A DNA stretch of 13,984 nt from assembly GCA_025351525.1 (NCBI GenBank), contig JANXVV010000026.1, positions 1-13,984 of the forward strand, in the 5' to 3' direction. Origin of the DNA: Humisphaera sp. Its GTDB lineage: Bacteria > Planctomycetota > Phycisphaerae > Tepidisphaerales > Tepidisphaeraceae. Each line of letters begins with the position of its first letter. Positions within the stretch are counted from its first letter, which is position 1. Position numbers and translations under genes: made by a program. The notes under the pieces are model-generated. The model was given only the letters and a program-made list of their open reading frames with translations, did no database searches and had not been told where the DNA came from. Of the stretch, positions 3,941 to 11,711 are shown piece after piece.

Positions 3941-6802
3941 CTATGTTGTGGGGACGGGGGTGGTGTCGATCGCGCCGGTGGAGGTGAGGCGGAGCGTAGT
4001 CTGGCCGAAGGTCAGCACCACTCGGCCATCGGCAAGGCCGGCGACGGAATCGGGTTCGCCATACCCGGCGATTGTCACCTGGCCCGTGCCGCCGAAACTG
4101 AGATCAAGCGTCAAGTCGGCATTATACCGGTAGACATTCAGGGTCGCGGGACCGAATCCGGTGCCGAAAACGCCTCCGAAAATCATCTTTGTACCGGCGG
4201 CGAGGATTTTGTTGTCGGGCGTGATTGCCACGTGATCCAGCAGCAACTGGTCGTTCATTCCGGAACCGGTCAAAGCGATGATCGCGCTGAAGGTGCCAAT
4301 CTGCCCCGTGGATGACAGTACTTCCAGCGACGTCATGCTCCCCGTGTTACGCGAGCCCACCCCGGTTCTTGTTGTGATCTGTAGCAGGGTGGAGCCGTCA
4401 GCCCGTGGAGTGATTCGAGTCACCCTGCTGAAACTTCCCGTTCCCGCGATCACCGAGGTACCCGGTGGGGAGCCGCTGTCAGTGGTGAAAGTGATGTCGG
4501 GCGATCCGTCCGGGTTGAATCGCGAGACCGAGGCATAGTTTGTCTTCGCTTGCACGTCAAAAAACTGCCCGGCGACAAGCAGCTTTCCATCGGGCTGCGT
4601 GGCGGTCACGCCGATAACCGTTTCCGTGCCGAAGTCGTCACCGGTCACCGCTTGGTTCTTGCCGAGGATCACAAAGAATTTGCCGCCGAACAGTGGGGCG
4701 GTGATGACTTTGCCTGCCTGTGGCACGAGGCGTACCAGGTAGTTGGCAGCCGGCAGGTTGCCGAAGGAGTAGGTTCCGTTGGCATCGGTGGTGGTGATCG
4801 GGTCACCGCCGGCGAAGACACCGATGCCGTTGAGGTCGAGGTAGACCTGTCGCCCGGCCACGCCGGCTTCACCGGGATCGCGAACGCCGTTGACGTTGGC
4901 ATCGTCATAGACCGTGCCGCCGATCGATCCACCGACGGCCACGGTAGGAACGATGGACACGATCGCGCCGGTCGGGCTGAGAGTCACGATGTTGGCCGCA
5001 TAGGTGATGATGATCTGCCCGTTGGGTTGGCCGAGTGCATTGACCGGTGAAGCTCCCACGCCTCCCGGCAGGGTTACGACGCCCAACTTGCCGAAGGCTA
5101 CATCGGTCGATCCATCGGCGTTGTACCGGGTGAGCGTGAACAGTCCCATCGGTGCGGAACCCGCCACGAGCAATTGCCCGTCCGGCAGCGGGAAGTTCGG
5201 GGCCCCGATGGCCTGGGTGCCGAAATCATCGCCCGTCACCACTTGGTTCTGCCCCAGTGGCACGAAGTACTTTCCACCGTACAGAGGCATGGAGATGACC
5301 AGTCCGCTTTGGGGTACGAGTCGAACGAGATAGTTCTTCGGGGCTAGGTTGACAAAGGCATAGGCTCCGTTGGCGTCGGTGGTGGAGATAGGGTCGCCGG
5401 CGGCGAAGACACCGATGCCGTTGAGGTCGAGGTAGACTTGCCGCCCGGTGACGGGGGCTTCACCGGGGTCGCGGAGGCCATTGCCGTTGGCATCGTTGTA
5501 GACGGTGCCGCGAATGGATGCACCCGTGGCGACGACGGTGCCATCGCCGGTGTATCGGGTTAGGGTGAGCTGTGAGGCAGGTCCACCGGTGGCCACGATT
5601 GTATTGCCGGGACCTTCGGCGATTAAATTGGCCGGGGGTCCGCCCACGACGCTCCCATTGCTGCCGAAGGTTGGGTCCAGTGTGCCATTCGTTTGGTAAC
5701 GAACAAGACTGGATGATTGCGGTGTTAAAGCATCGAACGATCCTGACACCACGATCTTCCCATCCGGCTGCAAAAGCGCGTCTACAGGACCCAGGTTCGA
5801 GCCGAGTGCCCGATCAGTCTCGCCGTTGGTGCCGAATGTAGTATCGAGGCTGCCATCAGTGTTGTAGCGAACCAGCACCGCCTGAACGACATTGGAATTG
5901 GACGGCTTTGCATAGCCCGCGGCAATAATCTTCCCGTCGCTCTGAACGGCGACAGCGTTATATTCTGCAGGTGGCCGTACGAAATTCGGCGGAGTGGAGA
6001 AGGTGGTAATGCCTGGAACCCCAAATTGACCGATAAAGAAAAATCCACCACTGTGGCCGGAAGATGAACCTACCACCACAACATTGTTCGTCGGTCCCAC
6101 CGCCACATCGTCAATGTTCAGGTTTCCGTCCTGGCTATCGACAATTTGAACTTGGATGCCGAATGTAACATCGAGCGTTCCATCGGCGTTGTATCGAGCC
6201 AGTGCCAGATTCGTCGGCCCCGCACCGTTGCCCACCGCGTTGCCGGCAACGACAATCTTTCCGTTTGCGGCGATGGCGAGCGCGGACGCCTCGTCGTTGA
6301 ATCCAAAATCGGTGGTGACCACGCCCGTGCGATTGAAGGTAGTGTCGAGGCTGCCGTTGGCGTTGTAGCGGGTGACCAGAAAATCATCGTTCATGGAATT
6401 GCCGCTGACCGAACCGGCGACAACGATCTTGCCATCCGATTGCAGGGCTATGTCGGCCACCTTCGTCACGCCGCCCACGTCCGAGGTCAGGCGGCCAAAG
6501 TAACCGAAGCTCTTGTCCGGCGAGCCATCGGCGTTGAATCGGGCAATGCTGATATGCCCGAAGAATTGAGCCGCTTCCACCACTTTCCCATCAGGCTGCA
6601 CCACGACCGCGCTCGCCACCGGCAGTGAAACATCCCTGACGACGCCCCCGTTTCCGAATGTGGGATCGAGTTGCCCGGCAGTGAGCAATCGGCGTGATTC
6701 GAGGGATTCCATTCCGCAGCGAACCGCCGCCTCCAACGCGGTCCGTTGTGTGAACGAATGGATGGGAGACTTCGCCTTTTGAAACGATTGCGCGGTTCGC
6801 AT
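3941..6802 (-). CDS. Delta-60 repeat / SdrD B-like surface or secreted protein
   Basis: The 953-residue protein has the motif LESRRLL at 34-40, followed at once by LDPTFGNGG. This motif is typical of N-termini of large exported planctomycete proteins (memory); no classical hydrophobic signal peptide is present. About eight or nine delta-60 repeats (pattern QPDGKIVVAG ... RYNADGSLDTTFG) lie at roughly 45-382, 538-574, 735-771 and 857-930, probably forming a beta-propeller-like fold. They are interrupted by two near-identical SdrD B-like domains (about 427-528 and 625-726) with Ca-binding-like DANGNGLRDPGE and DANVNGVRDPGE loops. The ATG at 6802 was chosen because GGAAGG lies 6 nt upstream; a longer frame to 7054 runs through a palindromic repeat. 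It likely acts outside the cell or at its surface. No C-terminal anchor or sorting domain was seen. Confidence 0.85.
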   Translation of the reverse strand: MRTAQSFQKAKSPIHSFTQRTALEAAVRCGMESLESRRLLTAGQLDPTFGNGGVVRDVSLPVASAVVVQPDGKVVEAAQFFGHISIARFNADGSPDKSFGYFGRLTSDVGGVTKVADIALQSDGKIVVAGSVSGNSMNDDFLVTRYNANGSLDTTFNRTGVVTTDFGFNDEASALAIAANGKIVVAGNAVGNGAGPTNLALARYNADGTLDVTFGIQVQIVDSQDGNLNIDDVAVGPTNNVVVVGSSSGHSGGFFFIGQFGVPGITTFSTPPNFVRPPAEYNAVAVQSDGKIIAAGYAKPSNSNVVQAVLVRYNTDGSLDTTFGTNGETDRALGSNLGPVDALLQPDGKIVVSGSFDALTPQSSSLVRYQTNGTLDPTFGSNGSVVGGPPANLIAEGPGNTIVATGGPASQLTLTRYTGDGTVVATGASIRGTVYNDANGNGLRDPGEAPVTGRQVYLDLNGIGVFAAGDPISTTDANGAYAFVNLAPKNYLVRLVPQSGLVISMPLYGGKYFVPLGQNQVVTGDDFGTQAIGAPNFPLPDGQLLVAGSAPMGLFTLTRYNADGSTDVAFGKLGVVTLPGGVGASPVNALGQPNGQIIITYAANIVTLSPTGAIVSIVPTVAVGGSIGGTVYDDANVNGVRDPGEAGVAGRQVYLDLNGIGVFAGGDPITTTDANGTYSFGNLPAANYLVRLVPQAGKVITAPLFGGKFFVILGKNQAVTGDDFGTETVIGVTATQPDGKLLVAGQFFDVQAKTNYASVSRFNPDGSPDITFTTDSGSPPGTSVIAGTGSFSRVTRITPRADGSTLLQITTRTGVGSRNTGSMTSLEVLSSTGQIGTFSAIIALTGSGMNDQLLLDHVAITPDNKILAAGTKMIFGGVFGTGFGPATLNVYRYNADLTLDLSFGGTGQVTIAGYGEPDSVAGLADGRVVLTFGQTTLRLTSTGAIDTTPVPTT
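4625..4924 (-). repeat. SdrD B-like domain coding repeat, copy 2
   Basis: This encodes residues 627-726 and is highly similar to 5219-5518 in both protein and DNA. Shared blocks include VYLDLNGIGVFA, YLVRLVPQ, GGK-F and VTGDDFGT. It is an intragenic domain duplication. Confidence 0.75.
5219..5518 (-). repeat. SdrD B-like domain coding repeat, copy 1
   Basis: This encodes residues 429-528 of the delta-60 protein. It is the partner of 4625-4924 and lies exactly 198 codons before it in the reading frame. Confidence 0.75.
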
Positions 6803-7167
6803 GATATACCTTCCGCCAAAGAAAGAAGAATTGAACTCGCCGCCCAAGCAGCAGAGTTTGAAAGTGAAATAGGATGGAAAAATAGACCCGTGGGTCCGGT
6901 CGACGATCGAAGGGTTTTTTAACAGCGTCAACGAGCTCGGGTGGAGTCGAACAGGTTGAGCTGCACAGGCAGCATAAACATCCCCGACGCAACTTGCAAC
7001 GAAATTCCGGGAAGGGGCGGAAGCCCGGGGCTGCCGCCCACTGCTATTATTCAAGCGGATCGCTACACCACAGTTCTGTAGAGTTTGCTTCAGTAACCAA
7101 AATCGGTCGAACCGGAATGCGTTTCCACGTGCGAAAATTTCCGTCCGCTAAAGCAGACCCTGCCGAA
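6803..7167. other. Intergenic stretch between the kinase and delta-60 genes
   Basis: Reading on the minus strand, it holds the end of the kinase transcript and the leader of the delta-60 gene. Seen within it are a Shine-Dalgarno GGAAGG (6809-6814), an AT-rich tract with a lone TTGACG (6926-6931) lacking a good -10 partner, a small palindrome GACCCGTGGGTC (6885-6896), a GC-rich palindrome at 7015-7039, and a weak 4-bp hairpin before ATTTTGG near 7101-7114 that could be a poor terminator for the kinase. No gene is convincing on either strand. Confidence 0.5.
7015..7039. repeat. GC-rich palindrome (GGGCGG ... CCGCCC)
   Basis: GGGCGG (7015-7020) pairs with CCGCCC (7034-7039), and AGCC (7022-7025) pairs with GGCT (7029-7032). 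The right half, GGGGCTGCCGCCC, nearly matches GGGGACTGCCGCCC in the larger palindrome at 9026-9082, so both may belong to one repeat family. Confidence 0.5.
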
Positions 7168-8874
7168 TCATTCCCCATGCGGTCCCACAAATTTCTTTTC
7201 CATCGATTCCTCTTTTCCGGCGACGCGATGGATGGACAATTCCAGCCGTTCCAGATTGACCGGTTTGATGATGTGTTCGCTGAAACCGGCCTGCTCGCTC
7301 TTGCGGATGTCTTCTTCCATGCCGTACCCGCTCATGGCGATGCCTCGGGTGCCGTGGCGCGCCTTGAGTTGTTTCATCAATTCATAGCCGGTCATGTCGG
7401 GCAGACCTAGATCGCTGAGGACGAGGTCGAAGACGTGTTCGCCGGCGAGGGTCAGTGCGGCGGTGGCGGTGGCGGCGGTCGTCACGAGATACCCCGAGGC
7501 CGTCAACAATCGGCTTAACACCCGGACGGTGTCCGCGTGGTCATCCACCAGCAACAGGCGCAAGGGCTCGGCTTTGCCAGCGTCAGCGCGGGGCGAATCC
7601 GTCGACATCGGCACGGCTGGTTCCGAGGGTAATGCGGGTAATTCCACGATGAAGGTGGATCCCCGGTTGAGCCCCTTCGTGTGGGCGCGGATCGAACCTT
7701 GATGCTGATCCACCAGCAGTTTGGCAATTGAAAGGCCCAGACCGAGCCCACCGAATTTACGCGTGATGCGAATGTCGCCTTGCTCGAAAGCATCGAAGAT
7801 TCTCGGCAGCACCTGGGGCGGGATGCCGATTCCCGTATCGCGCACCGTTACGCGTACATCTCCGTTGTCGAGATTTTCCGTGGCGACATAGACATCCCCG
7901 CCTTCGGGCGTGAATTTGGTCGCGTTGCAGAGCAGGTTCCAGAACACCTGATGAAGCCGCGATGAATCACCGACCACTTCGCCGGCGCTTTTGTCCAAAT
8001 CGCAATGCAGGCGGATGTCTTTCAGGTTCAAGTCTGACCGACACATATCGCACACATGTCTCAGGAGTCCGTTGATGTCGAGTCTGTCGAAATCAAGACG
8101 CAGCTTGCCGCTGATGATGCGATTGAGGTCCAGCAGGTCGTCGATCAATCGCGTTTCCAATTCCACGTTGAGCCGGATCATTTTCATGTCGGCCCGGACC
8201 TCGGGCGGCAGATCAGGGTTCATCTCGTGCGCGGCGGCCATCATCACCACCGGGGTCAGGGGCGTCCGCAGCTCGTGGCTTAGAGCCGCGAGAAACCTGT
8301 CTTTCGCGAGATTCGCAGTCTCGGCCTCAGCGCGGGCGGTTCGCTCGGCGGTGAGCAATTGCTCGCGCTCGTCAGTCAATCGCTTTTTTACGCTGATGTC
8401 ATCGTGCGCCACCACGATGCGAGCCGGACCCGGTGCCTTGATGCGAATAGCCCGCATCAGAAACCATCGCTGCTCGGTGGGGGAGTGACAGGCATACTCC
8501 CGCTCGAAACGATCGCGCTTTCCTGCAAGAACTTCCCGGATTCCCGTCGCCACGGCCCAGCCGTCACCGTCATCGGCAAACATTCTCTCGCAGGCGTGGA
8601 TGTAATTGCTGCCCACCCCGTAGCCCGTGTCCGCAAATTGATTCTCGTCGCCGAATCGTCGCCATGCCTCGTTGACGATCAGAATCGTGCCACATTCGTC
8701 GAGGATGGCCACATGATCCGCCAGCGCATCGAGCGATAATCCCAGGAAAAGTTGCGATTCCCGCAAGGCCGCCTCGGCAGTTTCCAGCGCGCCTGGTACA
8801 GCGGCGAAAATAGGCTTTCGCAGCCGCAATCCGGGATTGATTTCCACCGCGGAAGGTTCGAACTTTTCGCTCAT
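7168..8874 (-). CDS. Soluble hybrid histidine kinase (PAS-HisKA-HATPase-REC)
   Basis: The 568-residue signalling protein has no membrane segment, so it senses a cytoplasmic or diffusible cue. Domains in order are a PAS-like sensor (about 45-165, with AILDECGTILIVNEAWRRFG), a short coiled linker (165-192), HisKA with phospho-acceptor His200 in SHELRTPL, HATPase_c (N-box Asn313/Asn317 in NLLCNATKF, G1 DTGIGIPP 346-353, G2 GGLGLGLS 375-382), a linker rich in P and S, and a receiver domain (about 438-552; acidic pair Asp444/Asp445, phospho-Asp488 in LSDLGLPD, Lys537 in IIKPV). All catalytic residues are intact, so it should autophosphorylate and pass phosphate to its own receiver. No output gene is adjacent. 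The ATG at 8874 has no clear Shine-Dalgarno, and a TATAAC box lies 7 nt upstream. Confidence 0.93.
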   Translation of the reverse strand: MSEKFEPSAVEINPGLRLRKPIFAAVPGALETAEAALRESQLFLGLSLDALADHVAILDECGTILIVNEAWRRFGDENQFADTGYGVGSNYIHACERMFADDGDGWAVATGIREVLAGKRDRFEREYACHSPTEQRWFLMRAIRIKAPGPARIVVAHDDISVKKRLTDEREQLLTAERTARAEAETANLAKDRFLAALSHELRTPLTPVVMMAAAHEMNPDLPPEVRADMKMIRLNVELETRLIDDLLDLNRIISGKLRLDFDRLDINGLLRHVCDMCRSDLNLKDIRLHCDLDKSAGEVVGDSSRLHQVFWNLLCNATKFTPEGGDVYVATENLDNGDVRVTVRDTGIGIPPQVLPRIFDAFEQGDIRITRKFGGLGLGLSIAKLLVDQHQGSIRAHTKGLNRGSTFIVELPALPSEPAVPMSTDSPRADAGKAEPLRLLLVDDHADTVRVLSRLLTASGYLVTTAATATAALTLAGEHVFDLVLSDLGLPDMTGYELMKQLKARHGTRGIAMSGYGMEEDIRKSEQAGFSEHIIKPVNLERLELSIHRVAGKEESMEKKFVGPHGE

Positions 8875-8881
8875 GGTAGTA

Positions 8882-8887
8882 GTTATA
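8882..8887 (-). promoter_or_regulatory. Possible -10 box for a leaderless kinase message
   Basis: On the minus strand TATAAC ends 7 nt before the ATG at 8874. The upstream 17-nt position has no good -35 hexamer. Transcription from it would start at the ATG itself. Confidence 0.3.
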
Positions 8888-8954
8888 GCGCATTAAATGG
8901 AAAAAGTCGGGGCTAAAAATTGCGGATTTTCGAAGCGGAGTGAGGTGATATCGG

Positions 8955-8970
8955 CCCGCTTTGCAGCGGG
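8955..8970. repeat. Small perfect hairpin CCCGCT-TTGC-AGCGGG
   Basis: A 6-bp GC-rich stem with a 4-nt loop lies in the gap between thiC and the kinase. No T tract follows on the minus strand, so it is a weak terminator candidate at best. GAGGTGAT occurs on either side of it (8942-8949, 9003-9010). Confidence 0.4.
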
Positions 8971-9025
8971 TTCGGTTGAAATATGATGGCATCGTCCGCT
9001 TGAGGTGATGCGGTGGAAACGGACT

Positions 9026-9082
9026 CTGGAGGGCGGTCGTCCTCGACCGCTGAAGCAGCGGCAGGGGACTGCCGCCCTCCAG
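9026..9082. repeat. 57-bp compound inverted repeat after thiC
   Basis: CTGGAGGGCGG (9026-9036) is the perfect reverse complement of 9072-9082. Inside, CCGCTG (9047-9052) and CAGCGG (9056-9061) form a second hairpin. It starts 8 nt after the thiC stop in the direction of transcription and may act as an mRNA 3' stabiliser or factor-dependent end; no T tract is present. It looks like a dispersed repeat related to 7015-7039. Confidence 0.65.
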
Positions 9083-9090
9083 CCGGATTT

Positions 9091-10824
9091 TTACAACCCC
9101 GTCTCATTCACCGCGACCCCGTGTGCCTTCAGCGTGTTGATCTGAACCAGTTTCGCCGACTGCGGATCCTCCACGATATCGCTGTGACACACCGCCTTCG
9201 CCCCCTTGTGCGCCAACTTGTGAATCTCGTCCTGGCTCAACACCCCGCGCTTGTGCAGCACTTGCGCGCCTGCCTCGTTCACTCCGGGTGAAGCAGTCGC
9301 TTTTTTCTCCGGCTGGCTCTCCTCATCCTTGCCGCTGTAGAACTCGACGATCTCCTTGCTGATCCGCACCGAGCACCAATCGTGCCCGCACATCGCGCAG
9401 AAGTCCGTGTCTACTTCCAAATCCTCATCGTGATAGGCGCGGGCCAGATCGGGATCGAACGACAGGTCGAAATGCTTCTGCCAGTTTAAGGCCGCGCGGG
9501 CTTTGGTGAGTTCATCATCGCGATCGCGGCTGCCGGGAATGCCGAGCGCCACATCCGCCGCATGGGCCGCGATTTTGTACGCGACACATCCCTGCTTCAC
9601 ATCATCCTTCTTCGGCAATCCCAGATGCTCCTTCGGCGTGACATAGCACAACATGCTCGCCCCGTGATACGCCGCCGACGTCGCCCCGATGCAACTGGTG
9701 ATGTGATCGTACCCCGGAAAAATATCCGTCACCAAAGGCCCCAGCACATAGAACGGGGCCCCGTGACACAGCTTCCGCTGCAACTTCATGTTGTACTCAA
9801 TCTGATCGAACGGCACATGCCCCGGCCCCTCGACCATCACCTGCACGCCCTTCGCCCAGGCCCGCTCGGTCAACTCACCCAGCGTCGCCAACTCGCGCAG
9901 CTGCGCCTCATCGGTCGCATCCGCCAACCCGCCCGGTCGCAATCCATCGCCGAGTGAGAAGCTCACATCGTACTCGCGCATCAGGTCGCAGATGTCGTCG
10001 AATATCTCGTACATCGGGTTCTGCTTATTGTGATGGATCATCCACTTGGCCAGCAGCGATCCGCCCCGGCTGACGATCCCGATCAACCGCTTTCGCACAA
10101 ACGGCAAATGCTCTTTCAGCACTCCCGCGTGAATCGTAAAATAATCCACCCCCTGCTTGGCCTGCTTCTCCAACTCCTTCAAAATCGTCGCATAATTCAG
10201 GTCTTCGATCGCCTTCCCGAGGATCATCGAATAGATCGGCACCGTCCCGATGGGTACCGTCGAGTTCCGCACGATCGCCTCGCGGCAGGCATCCAGATCG
10301 CCGCCGGTCGATAGATCCATCACCGTGTCTGCGCCCCATTTTTCCGCCCATTGCAGCTTCTCGACCTCTTCATCCGTTCCCGATGAAACCGGCGATGCGC
10401 CCATGTTGGCGTTGATCTTCGTCAGGCTCGCCCGGCCAATCGCCATCGGTTCGAGCTTGTGGCTAAGGTGAACTTTGTTGGCCGGGATGATCATCCGCCC
10501 CGTTGCCACTTCCACCCGGATTTGCTCGGAGGTCAGATGCGGCTCGCGCAGCGCCACGCGCTTCATCTCTGCGCTGATGTTCCCGGTTCGCGCCTCCTCC
10601 AACTGCGTCTTCCCCTCCCGATCGCGCGCGGCGGCGAAATCCATCGCCGTGATCTCCGATACCCCCGGCATCCCCGGCGTATCGGGCGAACTGAACGTGT
10701 ACGCCGTCCCCACCCGCCCCGCGCGGGCGAACGAACCGGGGGAGGTGCCCTGCCTCTCGGTGGAAGGATTCCCACCCAGCGGGGGCAGCGCGAATGAATC
10801 CTCACGAAGCGTGGTGTGCGACAT
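9091..10824 (-). CDS. thiC: Phosphomethylpyrimidine synthase (thiamin pyrimidine synthesis)
   Basis: ThiC is the radical-SAM enzyme that rearranges aminoimidazole ribotide into hydroxymethylpyrimidine phosphate for thiamin. The 577 residues show the ThiC core (KINANMGASPVSSG 136-149, ADTVMDLSTGGD 165-176, GVDYFTIHAGV 225-235, SLGDGLRPG 290-298, VMVEGPGHVP 329-338) and the cluster motif CAMCGHDWC (Cys476, Cys479, Cys484), which is CxxCxxxxC. The start ATG has GAGG at 7 nt. The first 60 residues are low-complexity and less typical. After the cluster motif there is an unusual tail of about 80 residues: a charged K/E linker, then LSQDEIHKLAHKGAKAVCHSD and a short C-terminal segment. A TPP riboswitch and promoter lie directly upstream, so expression should fall when thiamin pyrophosphate is abundant. 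It stands alone, with no other thi genes beside it. Confidence 0.96.
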   Translation of the reverse strand: MSHTTLREDSFALPPLGGNPSTERQGTSPGSFARAGRVGTAYTFSSPDTPGMPGVSEITAMDFAAARDREGKTQLEEARTGNISAEMKRVALREPHLTSEQIRVEVATGRMIIPANKVHLSHKLEPMAIGRASLTKINANMGASPVSSGTDEEVEKLQWAEKWGADTVMDLSTGGDLDACREAIVRNSTVPIGTVPIYSMILGKAIEDLNYATILKELEKQAKQGVDYFTIHAGVLKEHLPFVRKRLIGIVSRGGSLLAKWMIHHNKQNPMYEIFDDICDLMREYDVSFSLGDGLRPGGLADATDEAQLRELATLGELTERAWAKGVQVMVEGPGHVPFDQIEYNMKLQRKLCHGAPFYVLGPLVTDIFPGYDHITSCIGATSAAYHGASMLCYVTPKEHLGLPKKDDVKQGCVAYKIAAHAADVALGIPGSRDRDDELTKARAALNWQKHFDLSFDPDLARAYHDEDLEVDTDFCAMCGHDWCSVRISKEIVEFYSGKDEESQPEKKATASPGVNEAGAQVLHKRGVLSQDEIHKLAHKGAKAVCHSDIVEDPQSAKLVQINTLKAHGVAVNETGL

Positions 10825-10847
10825 CGAAAATCCTCAAAGTTGGGTTT

Positions 10848-10859
10848 GATCCGCGGATC
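10848..10859. repeat. 12-bp perfect palindrome in the thiC leader
   Basis: GATCCGCGGATC lies between the TPP aptamer and the thiC Shine-Dalgarno. It may be part of the riboswitch expression platform; no terminator with a T tract is visible here, which points to control of translation. Confidence 0.45.
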
Positions 10860-10900
10860 GCAGGGTGGGAATGAAAGACGTGCCGCGCCGGCGAGGTCGT

Positions 10901-10980
10901 TCGCTTCCCTACGCCGGTAATGCCGGATCAGGTTCTAAGGGTATCATCTCAGTCCCGGTAGGCCGGGACACCCCTAGCGA
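10901..10980 (-). ncRNA. TPP riboswitch (THI box) controlling thiC
   Basis: Read on the minus strand, the aptamer is complete. P1 is formed by TCGCT and AGCGA at its ends. P3 is a perfect GTCCCGG-CCTA-CCGGGAC helix. The conserved CTGAGATGATACCC core, the AGAACCTGATC segment and the closing CCGGCATTACCGGCGTAGGGAA follow. It binds thiamin pyrophosphate and lies 76 nt before the thiC start. The expression platform has no intrinsic terminator, so translational control through the GAGG site (10832-10835) is more likely. The CCTC in the sequence next to the aptamer could sequester it (inference). Confidence 0.96.
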
Positions 10981-10989
10981 ATGGCTACT

Positions 10990-11018
10990 ATTGTAGGACG
11001 GGGTGCGGGGGTTCGCAA
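10990..11018 (-). promoter_or_regulatory. Promoter of the thiC riboswitch transcript
   Basis: On the minus strand TTGCGA (11018-11013) and TACAAT (10995-10990) are separated by exactly 17 nt. The predicted start near 10983 lies 3 nt before riboswitch stem P1, which is strong positional support. The -35 box overlaps the region where the divergent nucleosidase gene could begin. Confidence 0.75.
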
Positions 11019-11035
11019 TGCGTTATCATTCGGCG

Positions 11036-11677
11036 ATGGGCCCTCGCAAGCCGTTCATTTTTACCGCCGTACACGCCGAGGCGAAAGCGATCGGTCGGGC
11101 GTTGCGCGATAGGGGGATGAACTCCTCCGTTGAAATCCGGGTGATCGGCATTCGTGCGAAACATTTGCCGGCCGATATGACCTCATCAACGACGCGCGGG
11201 ATCATCATGGCCGGTTTCGCCGGCGCGTTGGAGGCAAGCCTTCGGATCGGCGATGTCGTTGTCGCGGGATTGCCTTCGCACCACGTCATCGACGGCGGAT
11301 TTCGCGAAGGTCTGATTCACACGTCCGCTGAAATGGTCGCCACGCCGGCGAAAAAATCGGAGTTATTTGCCATGACCGGCGCGATGGCCGTCGATATGGA
11401 AGGGGAGCGGGTTCGACCATTTGCGGAATCGCTTGGCGTCCCGTTTCTTCATGTCCGCGCGATCAGCGACATCGCGACCGATGAACTGGATCCGGCGGTG
11501 TTGGATTTTATAGACGACAGAGGCCGGGTGCGGCCCTTCGCACTCGCGTGGGGATTGGTGCGGCGACCGGGCCTGATCCTGAAACTTGCGCGACTGGGAA
11601 TGAATGCGCGTGCGGCGGGCAAGCGTTTGGGGGAAGTGGTGGCAAAATTGGTGGGATCGGATTTATTCGCAGATTGA
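11036..11677 (+). CDS. Nucleoside phosphorylase / MTA-SAH nucleosidase-like protein
   Basis: The 213 residues show the PNP/UDP phosphorylase-1 fold: first strand with FTAVHAEAKAI (Glu15 at the position of the MTAN acid), GFAGAL (60-65) before RIGDVVVAG, the ribose-binding VDMEGE (119-124) and the RAISDIATDE loop with catalytic-type Asp145. Likely chemistry is cleavage of the glycosidic bond of a purine nucleoside or of methylthioadenosine/S-adenosylhomocysteine; a hopanoid-associated or futalosine-type substrate cannot be excluded. It is slightly short between strands 3 and 5, and ends in a basic helical tail (KLARLGMNARAAGKRLG). In-frame starts at 11003 (GTG) and 11018 (ATG) are alternatives. 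11036 is preferred because it clears the opposing thiC promoter and puts the first strand four residues from the N-terminus. It is divergent from thiC and convergent with the Hsp70 gene. Confidence 0.8.
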   Translation: MGPRKPFIFTAVHAEAKAIGRALRDRGMNSSVEIRVIGIRAKHLPADMTSSTTRGIIMAGFAGALEASLRIGDVVVAGLPSHHVIDGGFREGLIHTSAEMVATPAKKSELFAMTGAMAVDMEGERVRPFAESLGVPFLHVRAISDIATDELDPAVLDFIDDRGRVRPFALAWGLVRRPGLILKLARLGMNARAAGKRLGEVVAKLVGSDLFAD

Positions 11678-11711
11678 TTTGAGATCGATGTCGGGAAGAC
11701 CCGCATTTTGT

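Noticed and set aside
3413..4315. 300-codon plus-strand frame across the ASCH-like gene end and the delta-60 gene
   Set aside because: It overlaps two better-supported genes and the repeat, is glycine/arginine rich, and shows no domain.
6885..6896. GACCCGTGGGTC followed by TATTTTT on the minus strand as a terminator
   Set aside because: The loop is too small for the apparent stem, and it would sit in the leader of the delta-60 gene without other attenuator features.
6803..7054. 84-residue N-terminal extension of the delta-60 protein
   Set aside because: It crosses a GC-rich palindrome, has no family similarity, and a good Shine-Dalgarno (GGAAGG) marks the ATG at 6802.
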